From SKVR01 sp037441525 (GTDB lineage Bacteria > Bacteroidota > Bacteroidia > Bacteroidales > UBA7960), in NCBI GenBank assembly GCA_037441525.1, contig JBBISA010000033.1, positions 1-44,398 of the forward strand: DNA of 44,398 nucleotides, in the 5' to 3' direction. Within the stretch, counting starts at the first letter, position 1. Every line of letters begins with the position of its first letter. The notes beneath the pieces are model-generated. The model was not told the DNA's origin, searched no databases, and saw only the letters and a list, made by a program, of their open reading frames with translations. The position numbers and the translations under genes are program-made. Below, in pieces: positions 16,968 to 24,396 of the stretch.

Positions 16968-18077
16968 TTATTTGCTTCGGGCACTCCGAAAAATGATATT
17001 AAATGCTGCCTTGCAGAAATACTTAAAGTCTGTTAGCCAACCATATTTTGCGTATGCTTGGAGGTAGCACCTTTCAGATTCAAGAATTTCATCAAAATTT
17101 TTAGGTAAATCGGCATAAAAGGGTGGTATCAATCCCGGTTTGAATTGATTTCTTAATTGGAGAAGCGACAGAGGATAAAGACTTTGATACTGTTTACTTA
17201 GCGGACGAACGCCTACCAGTTTTAGTTCCAGTTTAGCTAAATTGTAAAGCATGGGTATTTCATCGAGCCAAAACCGCCTCATAAACTTTCCAAAGGCTGT
17301 AACCCTAAAATCGTTCCGAAACTTGCCACCATCATCCAGGTTGTTTATTTTGTAAACATAGTCTTGCAAATATTCAGAAAAAGGGTACATAGTGCGGAAT
17401 TTGAAGACTCGTATAGCCTTTCCATTTTTCCCGGTTCGCTCCATCCCGAAAATAGGACCATAAGATGGCGACATATTATATGCGGGTGGTTTTGTCTTTT
17501 TGGCAACAAAGAAAAAGTTATAACCTATAATTTCTTCATGAATTAGTTCAAACCCACATGAATAAAGTCTGCCAAGTGTTTCGGCACGACTTATTATTCG
17601 GTTTCGTCCTCCGGTTAGTTTAAAATAGGCTTGCTTGGTTAAAGGCAGTTTGGGGAAGACCCGCTTGAAAATGTAGTCTCCTAAAAGATAAAGTCTATTT
17701 ACTATGCGTGGAAATTTCTTAAGAAGTCGTTCTTTTCTAAGTTCCAGTGTTTCAGCACAACCAATAAATATGGTTCCATAAGGGATGTTTTCATTTACGG
17801 CCTCAAAGAATTTGTTGATTCGGCGTAAATCATTTATTCTTTTCAAGTTAACTACGGCAGAAATGCTTTTCTTTTCAAATTTCTCAATATTAAAAACCGT
17901 AGAGGTACTAAAAACCTGAGTGCTTGAATTATTTACATCTACATAACGCGAAATAAGCGACAACACCCCCGAACCAACTTCTTCCCTTATTTTGTTTTCC
18001 AAATGACTTAATTGAGCAGAATCTTTGTATGTGGATTGCGTCAATCTGTCATGTGCAATTAGAATCTTATCAGTCAT
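16968..18077 (-). CDS. Sugar transferase of the bacterial sugar-transferase (WcaJ/RfbP-like) family, without N-terminal membrane helices
   Basis: A 369-residue protein. The C-terminal half (from about residue 205) is a Bac_transf domain: GPIFGMERTGKNGKAIRVFK, then KFRTMYP, FRVTAFGKFMRRFWLDEIPM, LVGVRPLS and KPGLIPPFY correspond to the catalytic blocks of polyisoprenyl-phosphate hexose-1-phosphate transferases. Unlike classical members it lacks the hydrophobic helix just before the catalytic domain. Its N-terminal ~200 residues are soluble-looking and end with GRLYSCGFELIHEEIIGYNF, reminiscent of the C-terminal strands of methyltransferases. I recall this architecture in other Bacteroidota. 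It probably starts assembly of a lipid-linked glycan. It lies 202 bp downstream of the UpxY antiterminator gene on the same strand, which probably regulates it. Confidence 0.82.
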   Translation of the reverse strand: MTDKILIAHDRLTQSTYKDSAQLSHLENKIREEVGSGVLSLISRYVDVNNSSTQVFSTSTVFNIEKFEKKSISAVVNLKRINDLRRINKFFEAVNENIPYGTIFIGCAETLELRKERLLKKFPRIVNRLYLLGDYIFKRVFPKLPLTKQAYFKLTGGRNRIISRAETLGRLYSCGFELIHEEIIGYNFFFVAKKTKPPAYNMSPSYGPIFGMERTGKNGKAIRVFKFRTMYPFSEYLQDYVYKINNLDDGGKFRNDFRVTAFGKFMRRFWLDEIPMLYNLAKLELKLVGVRPLSKQYQSLYPLSLLQLRNQFKPGLIPPFYADLPKNFDEILESERCYLQAYAKYGWLTDFKYFCKAAFNIIFRSARSK

Positions 18078-18131
18078 TTTCCTGTTTTTTCGCTGAAAAT
18101 CAAAACGTTAATCTTGTTTTACTTTCGTTTG

Positions 18132-18158
18132 GTACATTTTTCTGCACAATTAATGTAC
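18132..18158 (-). promoter_or_regulatory. Leader inverted repeat (GTACATT / AATGTAC)
   Basis: Seven-base arms at 18132-18138 and 18152-18158 with a 13-nt loop lie in the untranslated stretch between upxY and the sugar transferase. In the minus-strand transcript this would fold as a hairpin 54 nt before the sugar transferase ATG. Confidence 0.4.
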
Positions 18159-18179
18159 GGAAAACAGAAGTATATGGGT

Positions 18180-18215
18180 TTTAATATTTAATCAACGGCG
18201 AAATTAAATATTAAA
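18180..18215 (-). promoter_or_regulatory. Leader hairpin with 13-bp perfect AT-only stem
   Basis: TTTAATATTTAAT (18180-18192) and ATTAAATATTAAA (18203-18215) are exact reverse complements around a 10-nt loop containing CAACGGCGAA. The element sits in the upxY-sugar transferase leader. It has no GC stem or clean U-run, so it is not a standard terminator. It could be an antitermination signal or a protein-binding site. Confidence 0.5.
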
Positions 18216-18279
18216 GTTGTCGACATTTTCCGTGTAACACTGAATTTTAACAACCAACTTTCTGCTCTACAGCGGGTGT

Positions 18280-18777
18280 TTATATTAATTTGAGATGAGT
18301 TCTTGGAACTTGAATTTCAATAGATTTATCAATATTTTCGAGGCGCACTACTATCCTGTGTTTGTTATTTTGTTCAACCATTTCGGCTATCAACCCCCTT
18401 AGAGGCCCTTTAATTATTTCAACTTTGTCACCCTTCTTAAATACTTCATTATGAGTTGAAACTTCAATGCCGGCATCTAATAGCCATTTTATCTTCGCAA
18501 TTTCTTTTTCGGAGATTTCTACAGCTTTTCCTTCAAAAGAAATAAACTTTACGGTACCCGGAATATTCAATATCGTGTAAAACAATTTCTCATTTGTTTT
18601 AATAAAAATATATGATGAAAATAAAGGTATTTCAACTATTTTTTTTCTATCGCTCCATTGCTTAAGTGTTTTAATAACAGGCAGATAAGATTCAATGCCT
18701 TTTTTTCGCAAACTTTCATTTATTTTCTTTTCATAGCGTGGCTTTGTATATAAAACATGCCATTTTTCTTCAGACAT
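18280..18777 (-). CDS. UpxY-type transcription antiterminator (NusG-like)
   Basis: A 165-residue NusG paralogue. The NGN domain covers residues 5-100 (EKWHVLYTKPRYEKKINESL, then IESYLPVIK and IPLFSSYIFIK) and a KOW motif lies near 114-140 (FKKGDKVEIIKGPLRGL). In Bacteroides, UpxY proteins are encoded at the start of capsular polysaccharide operons and prevent premature termination in the leader of their own operon. Here it stands first, upstream of a 202-bp leader with two inverted repeats and then a sugar transferase, which fits that role. A TAATTTTG -7 box lies 18-25 bp before the ATG. The gene looks AT-rich. Confidence 0.9.
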   Translation of the reverse strand: MSEEKWHVLYTKPRYEKKINESLRKKGIESYLPVIKTLKQWSDRKKIVEIPLFSSYIFIKTNEKLFYTILNIPGTVKFISFEGKAVEISEKEIAKIKWLLDAGIEVSTHNEVFKKGDKVEIIKGPLRGLIAEMVEQNNKHRIVVRLENIDKSIEIQVPRTHLKLI

Positions 18778-18794
18778 AAGACATCTTTAGCATG

Positions 18795-18802
18795 CAAAAT
18801 TA
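18795..18802 (-). promoter_or_regulatory. Candidate -7 box (TAATTTTG) of upxY
   Basis: On the minus strand TAATTTTG matches TAnnTTTG and ends 18 bp before the upxY ATG. A TTTTG lies 16 bp further upstream, a shorter spacer than the usual 19-21 bp. Confidence 0.4.
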
Positions 18803-18926
18803 TCGAGTTAATAGGTTGCAAAACGAAAAAATTTATTCATAATGATAATTTAATTTGTCATAGGGGGTATTTTTAACACACAAACCATAAAGTTAGCGAA
18901 AAATTTTCACTGACATCAAATAATCT

Positions 18927-18934
18927 TACTTTTG
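18927..18934 (+). promoter_or_regulatory. Candidate -7 box (TACTTTTG) of the wbpB-like gene
   Basis: TACTTTTG fits TAnnTTTG and lies about 80 bp upstream of the ATG at 19015. No clear -33 TTG. The 237-bp divergent region also contains an imperfect 20-bp palindrome at 18842-18861. Confidence 0.35.
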
Positions 18935-19014
18935 TTGCCCTATTATGCATTTTTCAGAAGTATTTCTTACTCCAATTTATTAGTTTAAACATATAAGAAA
19001 AATAATTAAGGGAC

Positions 19015-19962
19015 ATGAAAAAGGCGATTCACTTTGGATTGATAGGTGCTGCCGGGTATATTGCACCAAGGCACATGAAAGCCATTAAGGACACTGGTAA
19101 TATTCTTGTGGCAGCCCTTGACCCATTTGATAGTGTAGGAATAATTGATAATTTTTTCCCCAATGCTTCTTTTTTTACTGAGCCTGAGCGATTCGACAGA
19201 CACATGGATAAACTAAGGAAATCAGGTGATGGCTCAATTGATTATGTAAGTATTTGTTCTCCCAATTATCTGCATGATTCGCATATACGAATGTCTTTGC
19301 GTAATCAGGCGCATGCAATATGTGAAAAGCCTCTTGTTCTTAATCCCTGGAATATTGATGCGCTTGCTCAAATAGAGGAAGAAACCGGTAAAAGAATCTA
19401 TAATATACTTCAACTAAGACATCATCCGGCAGTAAGGGCTTTGCGTGAAAAGGTTATGGCGAATCAATCAGGGAAGATTTTTGATATTGACTTAACATAT
19501 ATAACATCAAGAGGGGCCTGGTATTTCTATTCATGGAAAGGAAAGAATGAAAAATCGGGAGGAATCGGAACCAATATTGGCATCCATTTTTTCGACATGC
19601 TATGTTGGATTTTTGGAGCGGTTAAGGAAAATGTTGTGCATGAGAGCAAACCCGACAGGGCGGCTGGATACCTTGTTCTGGACAGAGCCAGGGTAAGATG
19701 GTTTTTAAGTGTCAATGCGGATGACCTTCCTGTTGAATTGAAAGAAAAGGGGCAAACAACCTTTCGTTCAATTACCCTGAACCAGGAAGAGTTCGAGTTT
19801 TCGGGCGGATTCACCGATCTTCATACACAAACATATATTAATATATTGGAAGGAAATGGTTTCGGATTAAATGACGTAAGGCCAAGTATTAATATTGCCT
19901 ATGAAATACGTAATGCCAAACCCCTTGGACTGAAGGGAGATTATCATCCTTTGGCGAAATAA
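19015..19962 (+). CDS. Gfo/Idh/MocA oxidoreductase, WbpB/WlbA-like UDP-GlcNAc-uronate 3-dehydrogenase
   Basis: A 315-residue NAD-dependent sugar dehydrogenase. The N-terminal Rossmann motif is GLIGAAGYIAPRHMKAIKDT, a sequence I associate with WbpB/WlbA, which oxidises UDP-GlcNAc uronic acid at C3 on the route to diacetamido-mannuronic acid in O-antigen. The catalytic motif EKP lies at residues 104-106, and SGGIGTNIGIHFFDML supplies the conserved H191 and D194. Length is right for the family. The other pathway genes (6-dehydrogenase, aminotransferase, acetyltransferase, epimerase) are not in the window, so this copy is isolated beside the UpxY/sugar transferase unit. It ends 5 bp from the convergent dioxygenase gene. 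Confidence 0.87.
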   Translation: MKKAIHFGLIGAAGYIAPRHMKAIKDTGNILVAALDPFDSVGIIDNFFPNASFFTEPERFDRHMDKLRKSGDGSIDYVSICSPNYLHDSHIRMSLRNQAHAICEKPLVLNPWNIDALAQIEEETGKRIYNILQLRHHPAVRALREKVMANQSGKIFDIDLTYITSRGAWYFYSWKGKNEKSGGIGTNIGIHFFDMLCWIFGAVKENVVHESKPDRAAGYLVLDRARVRWFLSVNADDLPVELKEKGQTTFRSITLNQEEFEFSGGFTDLHTQTYINILEGNGFGLNDVRPSINIAYEIRNAKPLGLKGDYHPLAK

Positions 19963-19967
19963 GCAAT

Positions 19968-20906
19968 TTACAGGGAACTCAAGCCCGATTCAATTTCTTT
20001 TCTTTTCGACTCTAACCAGGGAGGAAGTTTTAGTGCTTCGCCCAATTGTTCAATACCCTCATCTATAAGAAATCCAGGATTGGATGTTGATATTTCCACC
20101 ATTATACCGCCGGGTTCGCGAAAATAAATGGATTTAAAATAATTTCTATCCATTACTGCCGAAGGTTGAAATCCGGCACGAGAGTAATAGTTTCTTAATT
20201 GTTCAAGCATACCCTCATCGGTTGTTGTGAAGGCGATGTGATGAACTGTTCCTGCCCCTGGCAGATGATTTGGGAATGAAGGCCTTGAGATAAGGTCAAT
20301 ATAATTTCCCGGTTTGTTCTCACCTGAAAAAAGCCTCAACCGGTCATCTGATTCAATTAATAGAGTATGCTCAAAATGTTTGGTTAAAAAATCGAGTGTA
20401 TGCTCTGCTGATGCATAGCTCAGGGTTGCAGAGTAAAGGCCTTTAATGCCGTGTTCCTCTGGTATGCCCGCTGTTTTGCATCCGGCTCTTTTATCCGTTG
20501 AATTAGCGATCAGTTCAATGTGAATTCCATCAAAATCATCAAAATGAATATATTCTTCATTGAAGCGAGAAAAAGGCCCCCTAAATTCAATCTGATGTGT
20601 TTTAAGACGTTTTATCCAAAATCCAATCGATTCAGTACCAATTGAATACATAGTAGAGGTAACCGATTTGTTGCCAGATTTACCTCTTGTTATACCAGAA
20701 GATGGAAAAAAGGTTGTTAAACTTGAAGGACTGCCGGTTTTATCTCCGTAATATAAATGCCATGTATCGGGACTGTCAAAGTTAACAGTCCGTTTTACAA
20801 GCCTTAAACCAAGAATATCTGCATAAAACCTGTAATTGTTGCGAGCACTTCCTGAAATGGAAGAGATGTGGTGCAACCCTTTAATCAGACCTTTAAGCGC
20901 TGCCAT
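19968..20906 (-). CDS. VOC-family ring-cleaving dioxygenase (MhqO/MhqA-like)
   Basis: A 312-residue protein with two vicinal-oxygen-chelate (glyoxalase fold) halves. The N-terminal half has GLHHISSISGSARNNYRFYA and TWHLYYGD. The C-terminal half has VHHIAFTTTDEG and GGIMVEIST, which supply the expected metal-binding His and Glu. The tail LGEALKLPPWLESKR is typical of the group, annotated as hydroquinone-type ring-cleavage dioxygenases in Firmicutes, where they give resistance to quinones. The substrate in this organism is unknown. It lies 37 bp downstream of the DUF4105 gene on the same strand, probably co-transcribed. Confidence 0.85.
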   Translation of the reverse strand: MAALKGLIKGLHHISSISGSARNNYRFYADILGLRLVKRTVNFDSPDTWHLYYGDKTGSPSSLTTFFPSSGITRGKSGNKSVTSTMYSIGTESIGFWIKRLKTHQIEFRGPFSRFNEEYIHFDDFDGIHIELIANSTDKRAGCKTAGIPEEHGIKGLYSATLSYASAEHTLDFLTKHFEHTLLIESDDRLRLFSGENKPGNYIDLISRPSFPNHLPGAGTVHHIAFTTTDEGMLEQLRNYYSRAGFQPSAVMDRNYFKSIYFREPGGIMVEISTSNPGFLIDEGIEQLGEALKLPPWLESKRKEIESGLSSL

Positions 20907-20943
20907 ATCTGTATTTTTAATTTAATGTCAGGAAACAATTCTT

Positions 20944-22218
20944 TTAGGTTTTATGTTCAATTCCAGGTCCTTTGTTGCTAACATGAAATATTTCTGATGG
21001 TAATATTATATTTGACCATGCGACAGATCTCAAAATAGAAATAAATAATAAAGGCAAAAATGCTATATTAAAATCCTGGGGAATGAGAGACCAAAAAATC
21101 AGCAGAAGCAACCCCAATATCGCGTTAAGAGCAAAGTAAGCCTTCTGGATGGTTGTTGATTTATTCGATTGTACTGACCAGATGAAATACAAATGAGTGG
21201 GCAATGCCCATAAAATATTTAGATTTGATTTTGTTGTATTATGATCGGTAAATGCCCAAAGAAAAATGATCACCACTCCTGTAATTCCCAAGATTGTAAA
21301 AAAAGACAGATCGAATATTTTTCCCCATTTTTTGTTGATAAAACAGGCCAAAGAAAGCAATAGGACAATAGAAGTCGCCATCCATGGTTTAAAAAAACCT
21401 GCTGGGGTAAGTTCAAGGGTTTTTGGCAGCACAATTCTGCTTTCAGCAACCAACGGTAAACCATCTGGTTTTTGGGCCAGGGCAAAAGCAATAAGCATTT
21501 CGTCTGGCAAAAACATACTTGTTTCAGATGTTGCTATTCTATCGGCAGGCAACCCCAGTGCCAGATCAATTCCAAATTTACTCCACGGCATGGTCATTAA
21601 ATAGGATTGCAATAGGTCTCTCAACGTTCTGTCCTTGCGTACATCTGGTTTGTAATCAAATTCATAATTGAATAATAAGCTAATTGATGGAAGTTGTTCC
21701 TTAATTATTTCGGGGTTGTTGTGCCAATGCGGGGCTATTAATGCATCAGCCAAATCCCTTATCCGTGTGGCACAATTATCATAAAAAAAATCATAATGAT
21801 AGTAAGCATTTTCTGGTTGTTGATTCCATAATAGAAACTCAAACATTTGTTGCTTTTCGTTGAAGTCAAGGTTTAAGACCTGCTCAAAAACAGCCCTGCC
21901 ATCGAAACGGTATTCGGCAATGAAATATTCCATTGACGAAACAGACAATTTATAAAGAAGTTTTCCTCTAACAAACTGAAAGTAAAAGTAAGGAGTGTTG
22001 AAATCGAATGTACCGTAATTAAAAACAAGGTCGATGGAATTATCTGGGTCATATACCCTTATGGCACTGTGGCCAAAAATTGAATAAAGTTCATCGCCAG
22101 GACTTGCAATAAGTAAGCTTATTTCTGCTTTATCAGATAAAGAAATTGATTGAGAGTAAAGGTTTTCAACCCCACAAATCAGAAAAAAGACAACCAGCAA
22201 GGGCAAGAATGATTTCAT
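20944..22218 (-). CDS. DUF4105 (Lnb N-terminal periplasmic domain) membrane protein
   Basis: A 424-residue protein with a signal peptide or N-terminal helix (MKSFLPLLVVFFLICGVENL, cleavage likely before QSISL). A periplasmic domain of about 240 residues follows, with hallmark blocks SPGDELYSIFGHSAIRVYD, NYGTFDF, FVRGKLLYKL and YDFFYDNCATRIRD. The invariant His, Asn and Cys resemble a NlpC/P60-like cysteine-peptidase arrangement (inference). The C-terminal third (from about residue 275) holds about five membrane helices. Common in Bacteroidota; function unknown. A TAATTTTG box lies upstream at 22282-22289. Confidence 0.82.
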   Translation of the reverse strand: MKSFLPLLVVFFLICGVENLYSQSISLSDKAEISLLIASPGDELYSIFGHSAIRVYDPDNSIDLVFNYGTFDFNTPYFYFQFVRGKLLYKLSVSSMEYFIAEYRFDGRAVFEQVLNLDFNEKQQMFEFLLWNQQPENAYYHYDFFYDNCATRIRDLADALIAPHWHNNPEIIKEQLPSISLLFNYEFDYKPDVRKDRTLRDLLQSYLMTMPWSKFGIDLALGLPADRIATSETSMFLPDEMLIAFALAQKPDGLPLVAESRIVLPKTLELTPAGFFKPWMATSIVLLLSLACFINKKWGKIFDLSFFTILGITGVVIIFLWAFTDHNTTKSNLNILWALPTHLYFIWSVQSNKSTTIQKAYFALNAILGLLLLIFWSLIPQDFNIAFLPLLFISILRSVAWSNIILPSEIFHVSNKGPGIEHKT

Positions 22219-22281
22219 ATTATTTACGATAATAGATGGTGTATCGGCAATTATAATTAACTAACCGAAATAATTAACGTG

Positions 22282-22289
22282 CAAAATTA
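22282..22289 (-). promoter_or_regulatory. Candidate -7 box (TAATTTTG) of the DUF4105 gene
   Basis: A minus-strand match to TAnnTTTG 64 bp upstream of the ATG at 22218. It lies in the 354-bp divergent region shared with the rplM promoter. No convincing -33 element. Confidence 0.3.
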
Positions 22290-22398
22290 AATAATTGGCA
22301 CCATTTAGTTCGAACCTTAAATTAAATATGTGTTAATTACTGATTTATAGGCACAATAATTTTTTAGCTTTAGTAGAATTAGGAAAGAAAATAATTTC

Positions 22399-22406
22399 TA
22401 ACTTTG
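22399..22406 (+). promoter_or_regulatory. Upstream -7-like box (TAACTTTG) before rplM
   Basis: TAACTTTGCAGCC occurs 102 bp upstream of, and nearly identical to, the TAGCTTTGCAGCC at 22501. It fits TAnnTTTG but lacks a TTG at -33 distance. It may be a second start point for the operon. Confidence 0.4.
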
Positions 22407-22476
22407 CAGCCTCAAAATTTAGCCCGTTTTGTCAATAAGTAAATAACAAATTTATCAACAATTAGCTGTTAATAAA

Positions 22477-22508
22477 TTTGCCCGGATTAAAAATAAGTTT
22501 TAGCTTTG
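22477..22508 (+). promoter_or_regulatory. Promoter of the rplM-rpsI-rpsB-tsf operon
   Basis: The -33 element TTTG (22477-22480) and -7 element TAGCTTTG (22501-22508) are separated by 20 bp, an excellent match to the Bacteroidota housekeeping consensus. Transcription would start near 22513-22515, leaving a leader of about 60 nt before rplM. Confidence 0.65.
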
Positions 22509-22511
22509 CAG

Positions 22512-22528
22512 CCCCTTAAGCCAAGGGG
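22512..22528 (+). promoter_or_regulatory. Short hairpin at the start of the rplM leader
   Basis: CCCCTT (22512-22517) pairs with AAGGGG (22523-22528) around a 5-nt loop, followed by GTTTTG. It would form at or near the very 5' end of the mRNA. It could be a ribosomal-protein autoregulatory leader, an mRNA-stabilising 5' hairpin, or a weak attenuator. The rest of 22219-22572 shows nothing more I can support. Confidence 0.4.
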
Positions 22529-22572
22529 GTTTTGTGTTATAAAAAAATCAAATTCAGCAAATTAACCGAATA

Positions 22573-23028
22573 ATGGATACATTAAGCTATAAAACAGTTT
22601 CTGCCAACAAGGATACCGTTACAAAGGAATGGGTACTGGTAGATGCGGAGAATGAAATTTTGGGTCGTCTTGCCAGTAAGGTTGCCAAAATGGTTCGCGG
22701 AAAATACAAAGCCAACTTTACACCACATGTTGACTGTGGTGATAATGTAATTATCATTAATGCCGAAAAAATTGAACTTTCAGGCAACAAGTGGGAACAG
22801 AAAGAGTATGTTCGGCATACGGGTTATCCTGGAGGTCAGCGTTTTACCACTGTTAAGCAAATGCTTGACACGAAGCCCACTGAAATAATCAGGAAAGCAG
22901 TAAAAGGGATGTTGCCCAAAAACAAACTTGGCGATGCCCTTATGAGAAATGTTTTTATTTACGCAGGAAGCGAACACCCTCATCAGGCTCAGCAACCTCA
23001 GAAAATCAACCTTAATACACTTAAGTAA
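22573..23028 (+). CDS. rplM: 50S ribosomal protein L13
   Basis: Protein uL13 of the large subunit, 151 residues, binding 23S rRNA early in assembly. Family blocks are WVLVDAENEILGRLASKVA, GKYKANFTPHVDCGDNVII, VRHTGYPGGQRF and AVKGMLPKNKLGDALMRNVF. First gene of an rplM-rpsI-rpsB-tsf operon with 2 bp before rpsI. A strong promoter and a leader hairpin precede it. Confidence 0.98.
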   Translation: MDTLSYKTVSANKDTVTKEWVLVDAENEILGRLASKVAKMVRGKYKANFTPHVDCGDNVIIINAEKIELSGNKWEQKEYVRHTGYPGGQRFTTVKQMLDTKPTEIIRKAVKGMLPKNKLGDALMRNVFIYAGSEHPHQAQQPQKINLNTLK

Positions 23029-23030
23029 GC

Positions 23031-23417
23031 ATGGAAGTTATTAACACAATAGGAAGAAGAAAAACTGCTGTTGCGCGGGTATATCTTAAACCTGGTAACG
23101 GACAGGTTACAATAAATAAGAGAGATGTAAAAGACTATTTTACTACATCAATTTTGCAATATATTGTTAATCAGCCATTTCAGATTACAGGTAACGAAGG
23201 AAAATACGACCTAAAGGTGAACCTGGACGGTGGCGGTATTACCGGGCAGGCTGAGGCACTAAGATTGGCAATATCCAGAGCATTGGTAGAAGTAAATGCC
23301 GAATGGCGTAAAGCGTTGAAATCAAGGGGATTACTTCGCCGCGACCCGCGAATGGTAGAGAGGAAGAAGCCCGGCCAGAAAAAAGCCAGGAAGAAATTCC
23401 AGTTTAGCAAACGTTAA
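23031..23417 (+). CDS. rpsI: 30S ribosomal protein S9
   Basis: Protein uS9, 128 residues. It begins INTIGRRKTAVARVYLKPGN, contains LDGGGITGQAEALRLAISRA, and ends with the conserved basic tail KKARKKFQFSKR whose final Arg reaches the P-site tRNA anticodon loop in ribosome structures. It starts 2 bp after rplM stops, indicating tight coupling, and is followed by rpsB after 27 bp. Confidence 0.98.
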   Translation: MEVINTIGRRKTAVARVYLKPGNGQVTINKRDVKDYFTTSILQYIVNQPFQITGNEGKYDLKVNLDGGGITGQAEALRLAISRALVEVNAEWRKALKSRGLLRRDPRMVERKKPGQKKARKKFQFSKR

Positions 23418-23444
23418 TTTCACTTTTTGGAAAATAAATACAAC

Positions 23445-24365
23445 ATGGCAAGAACCAATTATAATGAACTTTTAGATGCAGGTGTGCACTTCGGACACCT
23501 GAAACGCAAGTGGAATCCCAATATGGCTCCGTATATTTTCATGGAAAGAAACGGCATCCATATTATTGACCTTAATAAAACCATTGCCAAAATTGATGAA
23601 GCAGCTGCTGCAATGAAGCAGATAGCAAAATCGGGCAAGAAGATACTCTTTGTTGCCACCAAAAAGCAGGCAAAAGATGTAGTCGCTGATTTGGTTAAGA
23701 AAATCAATATGCCTTATGTTACTGAAAGATGGCCTGGTGGAATGCTCACCAATTTTGCCACCATCCGCAAAGCAGTAAAGAAAATGACTACGATTGACAA
23801 AATGTCAACCGATGGAACTTTCGATAATATCTCAAAAAAGGAAAGACTTCAGATTACCCGCGAGAGAGCCAAGCTGGAGAAACAATTTGGTTCAATTGCT
23901 GACCTGTCAAGGCTTCCTGCAGCTATTTTCATTGTTGATATCATGAAAGAGCACATTGCCGTTGCAGAAGCACAAAAGTTGAATATTCCCACCTTTGCGA
24001 TTGTTGATACAAACTCAAACCCCAACGAAATTGATTTCCCAATTCCAGCCAATGACGATGCATCCAAATCAATAGCAATAATTGTGAAAACAATGGTTGA
24101 TGCAATCATTGAAGGTTTGGCAGAAAGAAAGCTTGAAAAAGACAAAGCAGCCGAGGAAGAAGATGACAGAGATTTTGATTTGGATTCTGACAAAGTTGTA
24201 GCTGGGGTTGCAATAAGGGATGCTGAAGAAATGGATGAAGATGAACTTGAAGCTGCCAAAAGGGCCAGAAAACTTAAGCTGAAAGAAGAAGAGGAAGAAG
24301 ATGATAGCATGAAGAAAGCAGCCAAGGCTCCAAGAGGTGCAGTTGCCAAAAAACCCAGAAAGTAA
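23445..24365 (+). CDS. rpsB: 30S ribosomal protein S2 with long charged C-terminal tail
   Basis: Protein uS2, 306 residues from the ATG at 23445, which gives the family start MARTNYNELLDAGVHFGHLK; an in-frame TTG at 23427 would add six atypical residues. The core runs to about residue 230 (KILFVATKKQAKDVV, TERWPGGMLTNFATI, FIVDIMKEHIAVAEAQKLNI, FAIVDTNSNPNEIDFPIPAN). The remaining ~70 residues are an acidic low-complexity tail that turns basic at the very end (KAPRGAVAKKPRK). Such tails are longer than in enterobacterial S2. It lies between rpsI and tsf. Confidence 0.97.
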   Translation: MARTNYNELLDAGVHFGHLKRKWNPNMAPYIFMERNGIHIIDLNKTIAKIDEAAAAMKQIAKSGKKILFVATKKQAKDVVADLVKKINMPYVTERWPGGMLTNFATIRKAVKKMTTIDKMSTDGTFDNISKKERLQITRERAKLEKQFGSIADLSRLPAAIFIVDIMKEHIAVAEAQKLNIPTFAIVDTNSNPNEIDFPIPANDDASKSIAIIVKTMVDAIIEGLAERKLEKDKAAEEEDDRDFDLDSDKVVAGVAIRDAEEMDEDELEAAKRARKLKLKEEEEEDDSMKKAAKAPRGAVAKKPRK

Positions 24366-24396
24366 AAAAGGTAATAATAATTAAAATTAATCTACA

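Noticed and set aside
23849..24349. Antisense frame of 166 codons rich in Ser under rpsB and its tail
   Set aside because: It is the reverse reading of the GAA/GAT-rich acidic tail and core of S2, with no independent support.
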